64,000 nucleotides of DNA from positions 62,001 to 126,000 of the forward strand of contig CALEDT010000029.1 of NCBI GenBank assembly GCA_937949525.1, read 5' to 3'. The position numbers were made by a program, and so were the translations under genes. The stretch comes from an uncultured Burkholderiales bacterium. GTDB taxonomy: Bacteria; Pseudomonadota; Gammaproteobacteria; Burkholderiales; Thiobacillaceae. A model generated the notes under the pieces. That model saw nothing but the letters and a program-made list of their open reading frames with translations. It was not told the origin of the DNA and ran no database searches. Numbering within the stretch: position 1 is the first letter of the stretch; every line of letters begins with the position of its first letter. Positions 31,462-40,238 of the stretch are shown piece after piece.

Positions 31462-32619
31462 TCAACGCACCGAGCGGTACACGCTGCCGCGCGCGCGCTT
31501 GCTCAACACCAGTTGCCACAACTGGCCCTGACGGGCGCGGAAGAAGCCGGCGCTGCACATCAGGTAGTATCGCCACATGCGGCGGAAACGTTCGTCGTAC
31601 TTGCCGGCCAGTTGCGGCCAGGCGGCGTCGAAACGCGCCCACCAGGCCATCAGCGTGCGGTCGTAATCCTGGCCGAAGTTGTGCCAGTCCTCGATCAGGA
31701 AGCGGCCCTCCAGGCTGTCCGTCAGTTGCCGTGCGGAAGGCAGCCGGCCATTGGGGAAGATGTAGCGGTCGATCCAGGGATCACAACGGGTCGCGGTGAC
31801 GTGATTGCCGATGGTGTGCAGCAGGAACAGGCCCTCGTCGGTCAGCACGCGGTGCACCGTGTCGAAGTAGACGTCGTAGTTCTTCGGGCCGACATGCTCG
31901 AACATGCCCACCGACACCACCTTGTCATAACGCCCGTCGATCTCGCGGTAGTCCATCAGCTCGATGCGCACCGGCAGACCGCGGCAGCGTTCCAGCGCCA
32001 GCGCGCGCTGTTCGCGCGACACCGTGATGCCGGTGACCTCGACGCCGTAATGCTGCGCGGCATGACGCGCCAGACCGCCCCAGCCGCAACCGATCTCGAG
32101 CAGGCGTTCGCCCGGTCTCAGGTCGAGCTTGCGGCAGATCAGGTCCAGCTTGTCGCGCTGAGCCTGCTCCAGATCATCGGCATGCGCCCACCAGCCACAG
32201 GAATAGCTCATGCTGGAATCGAGCATCGCGGTGAACACGTCGTTGCCGATGTCGTAATGACGCTCACCGACCTGGAACGCGCGCCTGACGCTCTGCAAAT
32301 TGAACACCCGGTGGCGCAGCGATTCGCCGATCAGACGCAGCCGCGCCAGGCCGACGAAACGCTCCTCGGCATCGATGCGCAGCAGCCGGTGGAAGAATTC
32401 GTCCAGCCGCTCCACCTCCCACAGGCCATCCATGTAAGCTTCGCCGAAGCCGAGCGAGCCGGACACCATGACCCGCCGGTAAACCGCCGGATCGAGGATG
32501 CGGATATCCCAGGGCGCTTCGCCGTTGATGCGGATGCCGGCCAGGTCCAGCAATTCGCGTATCGCCGCCGGCGGCTCCTCGGCCGCCGGTGGCAACAGGA
32601 TGGGGTCGGTATCGGTCAT
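31462..32619 (-). CDS. cfa: cyclopropane-fatty-acyl-phospholipid synthase
   Basis: A 385 aa SAM-dependent enzyme that converts unsaturated acyl chains of membrane lipids to cyclopropane rings, usually in stationary phase or under acid or oxidative stress. Seen: an N-terminal lipid-binding region, LGFGEAYMDGLWEV, the SAM motif LLEIGCGWGGLARHA, and HYDIGNDVFTAMLD, as well as the late FIFPNG-like YIFPNGRLPS. It is close in length to E. coli Cfa (382). Divergent from oxyR, with 167 bp between the starts. Confidence 0.94.
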   Translation of the reverse strand: MTDTDPILLPPAAEEPPAAIRELLDLAGIRINGEAPWDIRILDPAVYRRVMVSGSLGFGEAYMDGLWEVERLDEFFHRLLRIDAEERFVGLARLRLIGESLRHRVFNLQSVRRAFQVGERHYDIGNDVFTAMLDSSMSYSCGWWAHADDLEQAQRDKLDLICRKLDLRPGERLLEIGCGWGGLARHAAQHYGVEVTGITVSREQRALALERCRGLPVRIELMDYREIDGRYDKVVSVGMFEHVGPKNYDVYFDTVHRVLTDEGLFLLHTIGNHVTATRCDPWIDRYIFPNGRLPSARQLTDSLEGRFLIEDWHNFGQDYDRTLMAWWARFDAAWPQLAGKYDERFRRMWRYYLMCSAGFFRARQGQLWQLVLSKRARGSVYRSVR

Positions 32620-32786
32620 ATCGCGACATCGCCTCCGTACAGCAGAGTCCCACGGCGATATTTTTGCACCGTGCCGCGCACCTGCAAATGCGCACAACGG
32701 CGCCATTGCAGCGCAGTCGGGCAAGATAGGCCAATGAATTGTCTAGAATCCACCCATCGATGGTTTCGATGGAGGACCGGACGGCG

Positions 32787-33704
32787 ATGACCCTGCAGGA
32801 ATTGCGTTATCTGGTGGCGCTGGCGGATACCGGCCATTTCGGCCATGCCGCCGAGGCATGCTTCGTCAGTCAGTCCACGTTGTCCACCGGCCTGAAGAAG
32901 CTGGAGGACTATCTCGGCGTGGTGTTGTTCGACCGTTCGCTCAAACGCGTGACGCCGACGCCGATCGGCCGCGAGATCGTCGATTCCGCGCGGCGCATCG
33001 TCGAGGAAGCGGCGCGCATTCGCGAGCTGGCCGGCTACGCCAAGGATCCCATGGACCGCACCGCCCACCTGGGCGTGATTCCGACGTTGGGACCGTACTA
33101 TCTGCCGCATGTGCTGACCCAGGTGCGCCAGGCGCATCCCCGGCTGCGCCTGCTGCTGCGCGAGGAGATGACGCCGCACATGCTGACGCACCTGGGTGAA
33201 GGCAAACTGGATGCCGGCCTGTTGGCCCTGCCGGTGAACGACCCGTCGCTGGAGGTCGCGCCGCTGTTCGTCGAGCCCTTCCTGGCAGCCGTGCCGGCCG
33301 AGCACGCGCTGGCGGGCGCCGAGCGCGTGCGGCTCGACCAACTCGCCTCGGCAGGGCTGTTGCTGTTGGAGGAAGGCCACTGCCTGCGCGATCAGGCGCT
33401 GGAAGCCTGCCATCTGCAGGGAATCCGGAGCGAGGAGATCCGCGCCACCAGCCTGGAGACCCTGCGCCAGATGGTGGCCATGGGCTTGGGCGTGACGTTG
33501 ATCCCCACGCTGGCCGGTGGCGCCGGCGTCGGCGCCGACGCCGGCGTGGTGCTCAAGCCTTTGGCGGAACCGGCCTCGCGCACCATCGGCCTGGTCTGGC
33601 GCCGCCGCTCTCCGCTTGCCCACACCCTGGGGCGGCTGGCGCAAACACTGGCGTCGAGGCTGCCGCCGGGTACGTCGGCTGGCGGATGGAACACGGTGCG
33701 CTGA
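32787..33704 (+). CDS. oxyR: OxyR peroxide-sensing LysR-type regulator
   Basis: A 305 aa LysR-type activator. The N-terminal HTH reads MTLQELRYLVALADTGHFG...CFVSQSTLSTGLKKLE. The redox pair lies in EEGHCLRDQALEAC: two Cys nine residues apart, as Cys199 and Cys208 of E. coli OxyR, which form a disulfide upon peroxide. ATG 32787 gives the canonical start. Its position between cfa and the trxC-grxC redox cluster is consistent, since trxC and grx genes are OxyR targets in E. coli. Confidence 0.93.
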   Translation: MTLQELRYLVALADTGHFGHAAEACFVSQSTLSTGLKKLEDYLGVVLFDRSLKRVTPTPIGREIVDSARRIVEEAARIRELAGYAKDPMDRTAHLGVIPTLGPYYLPHVLTQVRQAHPRLRLLLREEMTPHMLTHLGEGKLDAGLLALPVNDPSLEVAPLFVEPFLAAVPAEHALAGAERVRLDQLASAGLLLLEEGHCLRDQALEACHLQGIRSEEIRATSLETLRQMVAMGLGVTLIPTLAGGAGVGADAGVVLKPLAEPASRTIGLVWRRRSPLAHTLGRLAQTLASRLPPGTSAGGWNTVR

Positions 33705-33751
33705 CCATCGTCAGTCGAACGTCACGACAGCACGCCGCGCGCTGGCCTGCG

Positions 33752-34174
33752 TTACAGAAAGCGCGCCAGCCAGGCCTGCAACTGCGCTGGCGGCAAGGCG
33801 CCGGCCACCCGGTCGATCTCGCGCCCGCCCTCAAACAGGGCCAGCGTGGGGATGCTGCGGATGCCGTGGCGCGCGGCTAGAGCCTGCTCCGCCTCGGTGT
33901 CGACCTTGGCGAAGCGCACCCGGTCACGATATTGCGCGGCGAGTTGGGCGAAGGTCGGCGCGAACATCTTGCATGGCCCGCACCAAGGCGCCCAGAAGTC
34001 GACCAGTACCGGCAGTTGGTTGCGCGTGACGAAGCGGTCGAAGCTCTGCGCGGTCAATTCGACCGGGTGATCGGGCAGCACCTGCGCGCCGCATTTGCCG
34101 CACTTGGGCGCTTCGCGCAGGCGTTGTTCGGGTACGCGGTTGACCGCGCCGCACTGGGGACAGACGAGTTCCAT
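33752..34174 (-). CDS. trxC: thioredoxin 2 (TrxC)
   Basis: A 140 aa thioredoxin with an N-terminal zinc ribbon (CPQCG and CGKCG, four cysteines) followed by a thioredoxin domain with the WCGPC active site and IRSIPTLALF with the cis-Pro. The zinc ribbon defines the TrxC type, which helps keep the cytosol reduced under oxidative stress. Convergent with oxyR, 47 bp away, and followed on the same strand by grxC. Confidence 0.94.
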   Translation of the reverse strand: MELVCPQCGAVNRVPEQRLREAPKCGKCGAQVLPDHPVELTAQSFDRFVTRNQLPVLVDFWAPWCGPCKMFAPTFAQLAAQYRDRVRFAKVDTEAEQALAARHGIRSIPTLALFEGGREIDRVAGALPPAQLQAWLARFL

Positions 34175-34254
34175 GTTCCGGGCTCCATGAGCATAGCTGA
34201 CAGAGCCCAGATGGCGGCGCGCCGCGCCGAAATCAAGCGGCGCGCGGGCGTCGA

Positions 34255-34512
34255 TCAGCCGGCCAGCAGCGGATCCAGTTCGCCGCCCGCGTCCAGCGCG
34301 GACAGGTCGTCGAAGCCGCCGACATGGCGCTCGCCGATGTAGATCTGCGGCACGGTGCGGCGCCCGGTGATGCGCATCATCTCCTCGCGCTGCGCGGGGT
34401 CGAGGTCGACGCGGATCTTCTCGATCTCGGTGACGCCCTTCTTGTTCAGCAGCTTTTCCGCCATGACGCAGTAAGGGCAGACGGCGGTGCAGTACATCTT
34501 GACGTGGGGCAT
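34255..34512 (-). CDS. grxC: glutaredoxin 3
   Basis: An 85 aa glutaredoxin with the CPYC active site (VCPYCVMAEKLL), TVPQIYIGE with the cis-Pro, and GGFDDLSALD. It is a GrxC-type thiol reductase with glutathione. It lies 34 bp downstream of a membrane-anchored rhodanese gene, the yibN-grxC order of E. coli. Confidence 0.95.
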   Translation of the reverse strand: MPHVKMYCTAVCPYCVMAEKLLNKKGVTEIEKIRVDLDPAQREEMMRITGRRTVPQIYIGERHVGGFDDLSALDAGGELDPLLAG

Positions 34513-34546
34513 GGCATTCCTTTGTCGGTCGGTGCGGCCGGACAGT

Positions 34547-34960
34547 CTATTTGCGTTCCTTGGGCAGGCCGGCCTGCTCCCAGGCCTGCATGCCGCCGGC
34601 GAGATTGTGCAGATTCTGGAAGCCGGCGCGTTTCAACACACCGCAGGCGTGGCTGGAACGGTTGCCGCTGCGGCACACGGCGATGATCGGCTTGTCCTTG
34701 TACTTCTCCAGCTCGCCGAGCTTGTCCTTGAGCTGGCGCAGCGGGATGTGGCGGGCCTTGGCGATGTGGCCGTCGGCCCATTCCGAGGGCTCGCGCACAT
34801 CCAGCACCAGCGCGTCGTCATGATTGAACAGCAGCACGGCTTCCTGCGGGCCGATCTGCTTGACGCCGGACAGGCGGCCGCGTAGGCCGCCGCCGAACAG
34901 CATGAAGCCGGAGATGACGGCGAGCAGGATGAGCCAGATGTTTTGCTGGACGAAATCCAT
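34547..34960 (-). CDS. membrane-anchored rhodanese (YibN type)
   Basis: A 137 aa protein: one N-terminal transmembrane helix (about 7-24), then a rhodanese domain with the active-site Cys in IIAVCRSGNRSSHA. The domain faces the cytosol in E. coli YibN. Upstream neighbour of grxC, as in E. coli, but secB-gpsA, which follow there, lie 13 kb away here. Confidence 0.9.
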   Translation of the reverse strand: MDFVQQNIWLILLAVISGFMLFGGGLRGRLSGVKQIGPQEAVLLFNHDDALVLDVREPSEWADGHIAKARHIPLRQLKDKLGELEKYKDKPIIAVCRSGNRSSHACGVLKRAGFQNLHNLAGGMQAWEQAGLPKERK

Positions 34961-34966
34961 GGTGGC

Positions 34967-35539
34967 TTACTCGGGAAAAAGGGCGAAGTCTATGGTGACG
35001 TCGGCCAGCACGCCAATGGGCACCGCGCCCTGCATCTCCCGGATCTCGGGACGGCCGTAGCGGCCCGCCTCCAGCCGGTAGACGGTGAGTACGCGGTCGG
35101 TCGGGTGCAGCAGCCAGTATTCCGGTACCCCGGCCTGCTCGTAGGCGGCCAGTTTGGTGATCTGATCGTGCCCCGCAGTGGCCGGGGAGAGCACCTCCGC
35201 CACCCAGTCGGGCGCGCCGCGCACGCCGCGCTCGTCCACCTTGGCCGGGTCGCAGACGACCAGCACGTCCGGCTGCACCACCGTGTCCACCGCCTCGTCG
35301 GCCTCGCCGGCGCGCGGCAGGCGCACGTCGAAGGGCGCGACGAAGCTCTGGCAGGGTTTGCCCTGCAAAGCGTTGGCCACCTGACGGAACAATTCCCCGA
35401 CCACCCGCTGATGGATCCGCGTGGGTGCCGGCGCCATGGCGTAGGCCACGCCGTCGATCAGCTCATAGCGTACGTCCTCCGGCCCGGCCAGATAGTCGGC
35501 GTAGGTGTAGTGCTCGCTGTGTTGCTGGGCGTGCCCCAT
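34967..35539 (-). CDS. Uma2-family (DUF820) putative restriction endonuclease-fold protein
   Basis: A 190 aa protein of the Uma2/DUF820 family: YADYLAGPEDVRYELIDGV at the N-terminus, then VQPDVLVVCD and VAEVLSPATA, which carry the D...(E/D)xS pattern of the PD-(D/E)xK fold. Such proteins are numerous in cyanobacteria and some other lineages; the function is unknown and they have been treated as mobile. It is not linked to a methylase here. The ATG at 35539 was chosen; the upstream extension overlaps the next gene's end. Confidence 0.85.
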   Translation of the reverse strand: MGHAQQHSEHYTYADYLAGPEDVRYELIDGVAYAMAPAPTRIHQRVVGELFRQVANALQGKPCQSFVAPFDVRLPRAGEADEAVDTVVQPDVLVVCDPAKVDERGVRGAPDWVAEVLSPATAGHDQITKLAAYEQAGVPEYWLLHPTDRVLTVYRLEAGRYGRPEIREMQGAVPIGVLADVTIDFALFPE

Positions 35540-35577
35540 GGTTCGGCTCTCCCGACGGATGACGGGGGGATTATCCC

Positions 35578-35805
35578 TCAGCCGGCACAGGAGGCGCCGG
35601 CTTCCTTGAAGCCCAGTTTCTTCAGGATGGACACCAGCGGGCAGAAGTTGGTGAAGCCGGACTGGAACAGGTTGAGGCCGACGAAGGCGGTGAACCACAG
35701 CCAGCTCACCTGGGTGAGGTTCACCGTGCCGCCGAAGTGGGCCAGGGCCAGCGACAGCAGGATGAAGAAACCGGCGACGATACGGACGATGTTTTCGATG
35801 CTCAT
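35578..35805 (-). CDS. DUF2892-family membrane protein
   Basis: A 75 aa membrane protein with two helices: MSIENIVRIVAGFFILLSLAL and a second around SWLWFTAFVGLNLFQSGFTNFCPL, with the family's FCPL motif. DUF2892 domains often sit next to or fused with rhodanese domains (YgaP). Here a rhodanese gene lies about 600 bp downstream with a Uma2 gene between. Located at the end of the RND locus on the same strand (28 bp after the RND gene end on the coordinate axis). Confidence 0.8.
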   Translation of the reverse strand: MSIENIVRIVAGFFILLSLALAHFGGTVNLTQVSWLWFTAFVGLNLFQSGFTNFCPLVSILKKLGFKEAGASCAG

Positions 35806-35833
35806 GGGATGCTCCTTGCAGTTGAGTGGAAGG

Positions 35834-38800
35834 TTACGGATGGGCGGGTTGCAGGCGCCGCTGCCATAGCAGGTACAGCAGCGGGATCACCACCAGGGTC
35901 AGCGCGGTGGAGGCGAAGGTGCCGAAGATCAGCGACACGGCGAGCCCGCCGAACACCGGATCGGTGACCATGATCGCCGAGGCAGCGATGATCGCCAGCG
36001 CGGTGAGCAGGATGGGGCGGAAGCGCACGGCGCCGGCCTCCATCACCGCTTCCTCCAGCGTGTAGCCGTGGCGGCGGTAGTCGAGGATGAAATCGATCAA
36101 CAACAGCGAGTTGCGCACCACCACCCCGGCCAGCGCGATGACGCCGATCATCGACGTGGCGGTGAACGCCTGGCCCATGGCCCAGTGGCCGGGGAACACG
36201 CCGACCAGGGTGAGCGGAATGGCGCCCATGACGATGATGGGCAGCATGAACGATTTGTAGTAAGCGGTGAGCGTCAGGTAGATCAGCACCAGCGCGACGA
36301 TGAAGGCGGAACCCAGGTCGCGGAACACGTCCAGGGTCAGCCGCATCTCGCCGCCCCACAGCAGCGTGTAGTCGACCACGTCCTTGGGCTGCGCCTGGGT
36401 GAAGCCGAGGTTGCCGGTGGTGAAGGTCACCCCGCTGGGCAGGGGCTTGCCGTCCAGCATCCGGTCCAGCGCGAGCACCGCGTACACCGGGCTGGACTTG
36501 AGCATCTCGCCGCCGACCATGACGTTGGCGTGCAGGTCGCGCGCGTGGATCGGCTTGGGTTCCAGCGCTTGCTCGACCGTGGCAATGGCGGACAGCGGAA
36601 TCTGCACGCCCTGTGCATTGGCGATGCGCAGGTTGAGCAGCGCGGCCGGATCGGCGCGCAGCTCGCGCGGCAGGCGCACGCTGATGTCGATCGGCTCGCG
36701 CGCGTCGACCGCGTGCAGGGTGCCGATCTTGAAGCCGGACACGTAGTCGCGCAGCAGCTTGGCGACCTGCGCCGGCGCGACGCCGGCGAGCATGGCCTGC
36801 TCGGCATCGACACGCACGCGGAAGCTCTCGACGTCGGCGGTGACGCTGTCGTCGACGTTGATCAGGCCGTAGATCTGCGCGAACGCGGCGCGCACGTCGC
36901 CGGCGGCGGCGCGCAGCGTGTCGTAGTCGGGGCCGTACAGCTCGGCCAGCACCTGCGAGGGCACCGGCGGGCCGGGCGGTGTCTCGTAAATCTTGATGCG
37001 CGCCTCGGGGAAGGCGGCACGCACGTCAGCCAGCGCGCCGTCGAACTGTTCGGCGATGGCGTGCGAGGACAGCGCGCGATGATGCTTGTCGCTCAGGTTG
37101 ACGCGGATCTGCGCCAGGTGCTCGCCGCGCTTGAGCATGTCGCCGCGCACCAGCGCGGCGAAATCGATGGGTGCGGCCAGCCCCAGGAAAGTCTGGTAGT
37201 TGGCCACCTCGGGATGCGTGGCCAGCGCCTCGCCCACCGCCCGCGCCACCCGGTCGGTGGCGGCCAGCGCGGTGCCGGCCGGCATGTCCACCTGCAACAA
37301 CATGGTGTTGGTGTTGTCGTTGGGCAGCATCTTCAGCTCCACTCCCAGCGGTGACAGCGGACCATTCATGCCGCTCGGACGCACGAACTGCCAGGCCGGC
37401 ATGAGCATGGCGCCGATCAGCAGGATCACCACCACCAGAAAGAACAGGTTGCGCTTGGCGGCACTTTCCATCAGCGGTCGCGCTACCGCCAGATACATGC
37501 GGCGTAGCGGGTCTTCCTTAGCGTGACCGTGGTCCTCCAGAGTTTCGCGCGTGGCCATGTCGCGCATGGCCTTGCCGCGCAGCACGCGGCGCGCCGCCCA
37601 CGGCACCACGGAATAGGCGATCAGCAGCGAGGCGAGCATGGCCACCGGCACGTTGATCGGGATCGGCCGCATGAACGGGCCCATCATGCCGGTGACGAAG
37701 GCCATCGGGATGAAGGCGAGGATCACCGCCAGCGTGGCGACGTTGGTCGGGTTGCCGATCTCGTTGGTGGCGTTGACCAGCGTGCGGCCGAATTCCTCCA
37801 TCTTCACCTTGCCGTGATGCAGGTGGCGGTGGATGTTCTCGATCACCACGATGGAGTCGTCCACCAGCAGACCCAGCGCCAGGATCAGCGCGAACAGCGT
37901 GATGCGGTTGATGGTCTGGCCGAGCATCAGGCCTACCGCCAGCACGATGAACAGGATCAGCGGGATGGTCATGGTGACGATGCCCGCCTCGCGCCAGCCG
38001 AGGAACCACCACATCAGCAGGATGACCGAGACGATGGCGATGCCCAGGTGCTCGACCAGCACGTTGACCGCGTCGTTGGCGCGCTCGCCGTCGTCGCGGG
38101 TGACGGTGATGTCGATGCCCTCGGGCACGGCCTGGCGCTTCAGTTCGGCGAGCTTGGCCTGCACCGCGGCGGCGACGTCCACCGCATTGGTGCCGGCCTT
38201 CTTGGCGATGGCCAGGGTCACCGCGCTGGCCGTGCCGGCGTGCGGCGCAGCCTTGGCGGCGGGACCGAAACCGATCCAGCTCGCCTCCTCGACCTCGGCC
38301 GCGCCCTGCTCGATGCGCGCGATGTCGCGCAGATACACTGGGCGGCCCTGGGAGACGCCGACGACGATGGCGCCCACCTCTTCGGCGTTGCCCAGGAAAC
38401 CCTCCAAGCGCAGCGGTGTCGCGCGGTTGTCATGGGTCAGCGTGCCCAGCGGCGCCGACACGTTGGCGCCACGCAGCGCCTGATCGACGCGATCCAGACC
38501 GAGACCGGCGGCGGCCACCCGCTGCGGATCGATCCACACGTTGAGCGCCGGCGCACGGCCGCCCACCAGTTGCGTGAACGACACGCCCGGCGCGTTGCGC
38601 AGATGCTCCAGCAGGCGCGCGCCGACCTCGCGCAACGTGCGGTCGTCGTGTACGCGCGAGCTCAGCGTGATGGTGAGGATGGGCACGTCATCGACGTTGA
38701 TCGGTTTGACGATGGGATCAAAGGCACCGGGCGGGATGCGGTCCATGTTCTGCACGAGCTGGTTGTACAGCTTCACCAGGCTCTGCTCCTGATCCTCGCC

Positions 38801-39121
38801 CACTTCGAACTGCACGGTGACCACGCCGTAGTCGTTGGTGGCGTAGCCGTAGGTGTGATCGACGCCGGACTGGGCGTGCATGATCGCCTGCAGGGGCTTG
38901 ACGATGAGGTTGTTCACCTCCTCGGCGGACGCCCCCGGTTTGGTGACGATGATGTTGGCGGCCGGCACCACGATCTGCGGGTTGTACTCGCGCGGCGTCA
39001 GCATCAGCGCGAGCAGGCCGAGCAGGAACAGGCCGAGGATGATCAGCGGTGTGATCTTCGATTCGAGGAAGGCGCCGGCGAGCTTGCCGGCGATGTTGAT
39101 GGGCGCGTCTGAAGCGGACAT
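35834..39121 (-). CDS. RND efflux transporter, inner-membrane pump
   Basis: A 1095 aa AcrB/HAE1-like pump. Twelve membrane helices with the two big periplasmic loops are expected; visible markers include the N-terminal helix, TKPGASAEEVNNLIVKPL, a TM4 with LLVDDSIVVIENIHRHL (the proton-relay Asp pair), and the C-terminal half repeating the pattern with GVVVRNSLLLIDFI. Forms a tripartite system with the adaptor and TolC-type genes upstream, all minus strand. The substrate cannot be told from sequence. Confidence 0.93.
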   Translation of the reverse strand: MSASDAPINIAGKLAGAFLESKITPLIILGLFLLGLLALMLTPREYNPQIVVPAANIIVTKPGASAEEVNNLIVKPLQAIMHAQSGVDHTYGYATNDYGVVTVQFEVGEDQEQSLVKLYNQLVQNMDRIPPGAFDPIVKPINVDDVPILTITLSSRVHDDRTLREVGARLLEHLRNAPGVSFTQLVGGRAPALNVWIDPQRVAAAGLGLDRVDQALRGANVSAPLGTLTHDNRATPLRLEGFLGNAEEVGAIVVGVSQGRPVYLRDIARIEQGAAEVEEASWIGFGPAAKAAPHAGTASAVTLAIAKKAGTNAVDVAAAVQAKLAELKRQAVPEGIDITVTRDDGERANDAVNVLVEHLGIAIVSVILLMWWFLGWREAGIVTMTIPLILFIVLAVGLMLGQTINRITLFALILALGLLVDDSIVVIENIHRHLHHGKVKMEEFGRTLVNATNEIGNPTNVATLAVILAFIPMAFVTGMMGPFMRPIPINVPVAMLASLLIAYSVVPWAARRVLRGKAMRDMATRETLEDHGHAKEDPLRRMYLAVARPLMESAAKRNLFFLVVVILLIGAMLMPAWQFVRPSGMNGPLSPLGVELKMLPNDNTNTMLLQVDMPAGTALAATDRVARAVGEALATHPEVANYQTFLGLAAPIDFAALVRGDMLKRGEHLAQIRVNLSDKHHRALSSHAIAEQFDGALADVRAAFPEARIKIYETPPGPPVPSQVLAELYGPDYDTLRAAAGDVRAAFAQIYGLINVDDSVTADVESFRVRVDAEQAMLAGVAPAQVAKLLRDYVSGFKIGTLHAVDAREPIDISVRLPRELRADPAALLNLRIANAQGVQIPLSAIATVEQALEPKPIHARDLHANVMVGGEMLKSSPVYAVLALDRMLDGKPLPSGVTFTTGNLGFTQAQPKDVVDYTLLWGGEMRLTLDVFRDLGSAFIVALVLIYLTLTAYYKSFMLPIIVMGAIPLTLVGVFPGHWAMGQAFTATSMIGVIALAGVVVRNSLLLIDFILDYRRHGYTLEEAVMEAGAVRFRPILLTALAIIAASAIMVTDPVFGGLAVSLIFGTFASTALTLVVIPLLYLLWQRRLQPAHP

Positions 39122-39149
39122 GCTGGTGCTCCCGTGTCGTCGCGCGCGC

Positions 39150-40238
39150 TCAGGCGCCGACCTTGTCGCCGGATTCCAGGCGGTCGAGCTCGCCGCCGCT
39201 CACCACGCGTTCGCCCGCCACCAGGCCCGCCTGCACCTCGACGCGGCCACCGCGGCGCTCGCCGAAACGCACCATGCGGAAGCGGGCGACGTTGTCGGCG
39301 TCGACCACGAATACCCCGTCGATGCCGGCGCGCCGTATCCACGCCGTTTCCGGCACGGTCAGGGCTTCGCGTGCCCCCAGTGGGAACAGCGCACGCGCGA
39401 ACAGGCCACTTCTCAAGCCCGGCGCAGTGACGTCGAGCTTGACCAGGAAGGTGCGGCTGACCGGATCGGCCGCCGGCGACAGGCGCGCGACCCGCGCCGT
39501 CAGCGTGCCTTCGATGCCGTCCACTTCGACCGGCACCTCGTTGCCCAGCTTGAGCGTCTTCAGCAGGTGCTCCGGCACCTGCGTCTCGATCTGCAGGCGA
39601 TCCGGATTTTCCAGCACCAGCACCGGCTGACCCGGCGCCGCCAGATCCCCGGCGCGCGCCAGTTTGGCGGTGACCACGCCGGCGATGGGCGCGGTGACCG
39701 TGGCATAGCGCAACTGGTTGCCGGCGCTGGCCAGCGCCGCCTTGGCCTGGGCCACGCGCGACTCGGCGATGTCGGCCTGCAATTTGACCTTGTCGTATTG
39801 CTGGCGGGTCACTGCCTCTTCCTTGAGCAGCGCGGCGAAACGCTGGTACTCCAAGCGGGCGTCGGCATGCGCATCCTCGGCCTGACGCAATGCCGCGCGC
39901 GCCTGGTCGACCTGGCCCTGCACGTCCACCGGGTCGATGCTGAACAGGCGCTGACCGACCGCCACACGCTGGCCCTCGGTGACGTCGATGTCGCGGATGT
40001 AGCCCATCAGGCGCGACGCCATGCGCACCTGGGTTTCCGCCACCACACTGGCGGGAGTGGCCTCGAACGAAGGCATGCGCGTCGCTTCGACCGTGGCCAG
40101 TTCGGCGCGCACGGCCTTGCCCTCGGCAGCGGCTTGGCGGGCATCTTCGCCGCCGCAACCGGCCAGGCCGGCAGCGAGCAACGCGGACAACAGCAGGGCG
40201 GAAAAGTTGGGGCGGGTCATGTGCGGAGTCCTCGTCAC
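39150..40238 (-). CDS. RND efflux periplasmic adaptor, lipoprotein
   Basis: A 362 aa membrane-fusion protein. It has a lipobox LAGC in the N-terminal signal, a biotinyl-lipoyl-like hairpin around YIRDIDVTEGQRVAVGQRLF, a coiled-coil arm (about 85-150) and beta-barrel strands after it. It joins the inner-membrane pump to the outer-membrane channel. Its ATG overlaps the TolC-type gene's end by four bases (40235-40238). Confidence 0.93.
   Translation of the reverse strand: MTRTPHMTRPNFSALLLSALLAAGLAGCGGEDARQAAAEGKAVRAELATVEATRMPSFEATPASVVAETQVRMASRLMGYIRDIDVTEGQRVAVGQRLFSIDPVDVQGQVDQARAALRQAEDAHADARLEYQRFAALLKEEAVTRQQYDKVKLQADIAESRVAQAKAALASAGNQLRYATVTAPIAGVVTAKLARAGDLAAPGQPVLVLENPDRLQIETQVPEHLLKTLKLGNEVPVEVDGIEGTLTARVARLSPAADPVSRTFLVKLDVTAPGLRSGLFARALFPLGAREALTVPETAWIRRAGIDGVFVVDADNVARFRMVRFGERRGGRVEVQAGLVAGERVVSGGELDRLESGDKVGA

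Noticed and set aside
32725-32750. Possible OxyR-binding half-sites (ATAG and CTAG) between cfa and oxyR
   Set aside because: Spacing does not fit the OxyR consensus (ATAG-N7-CTAT repeats).
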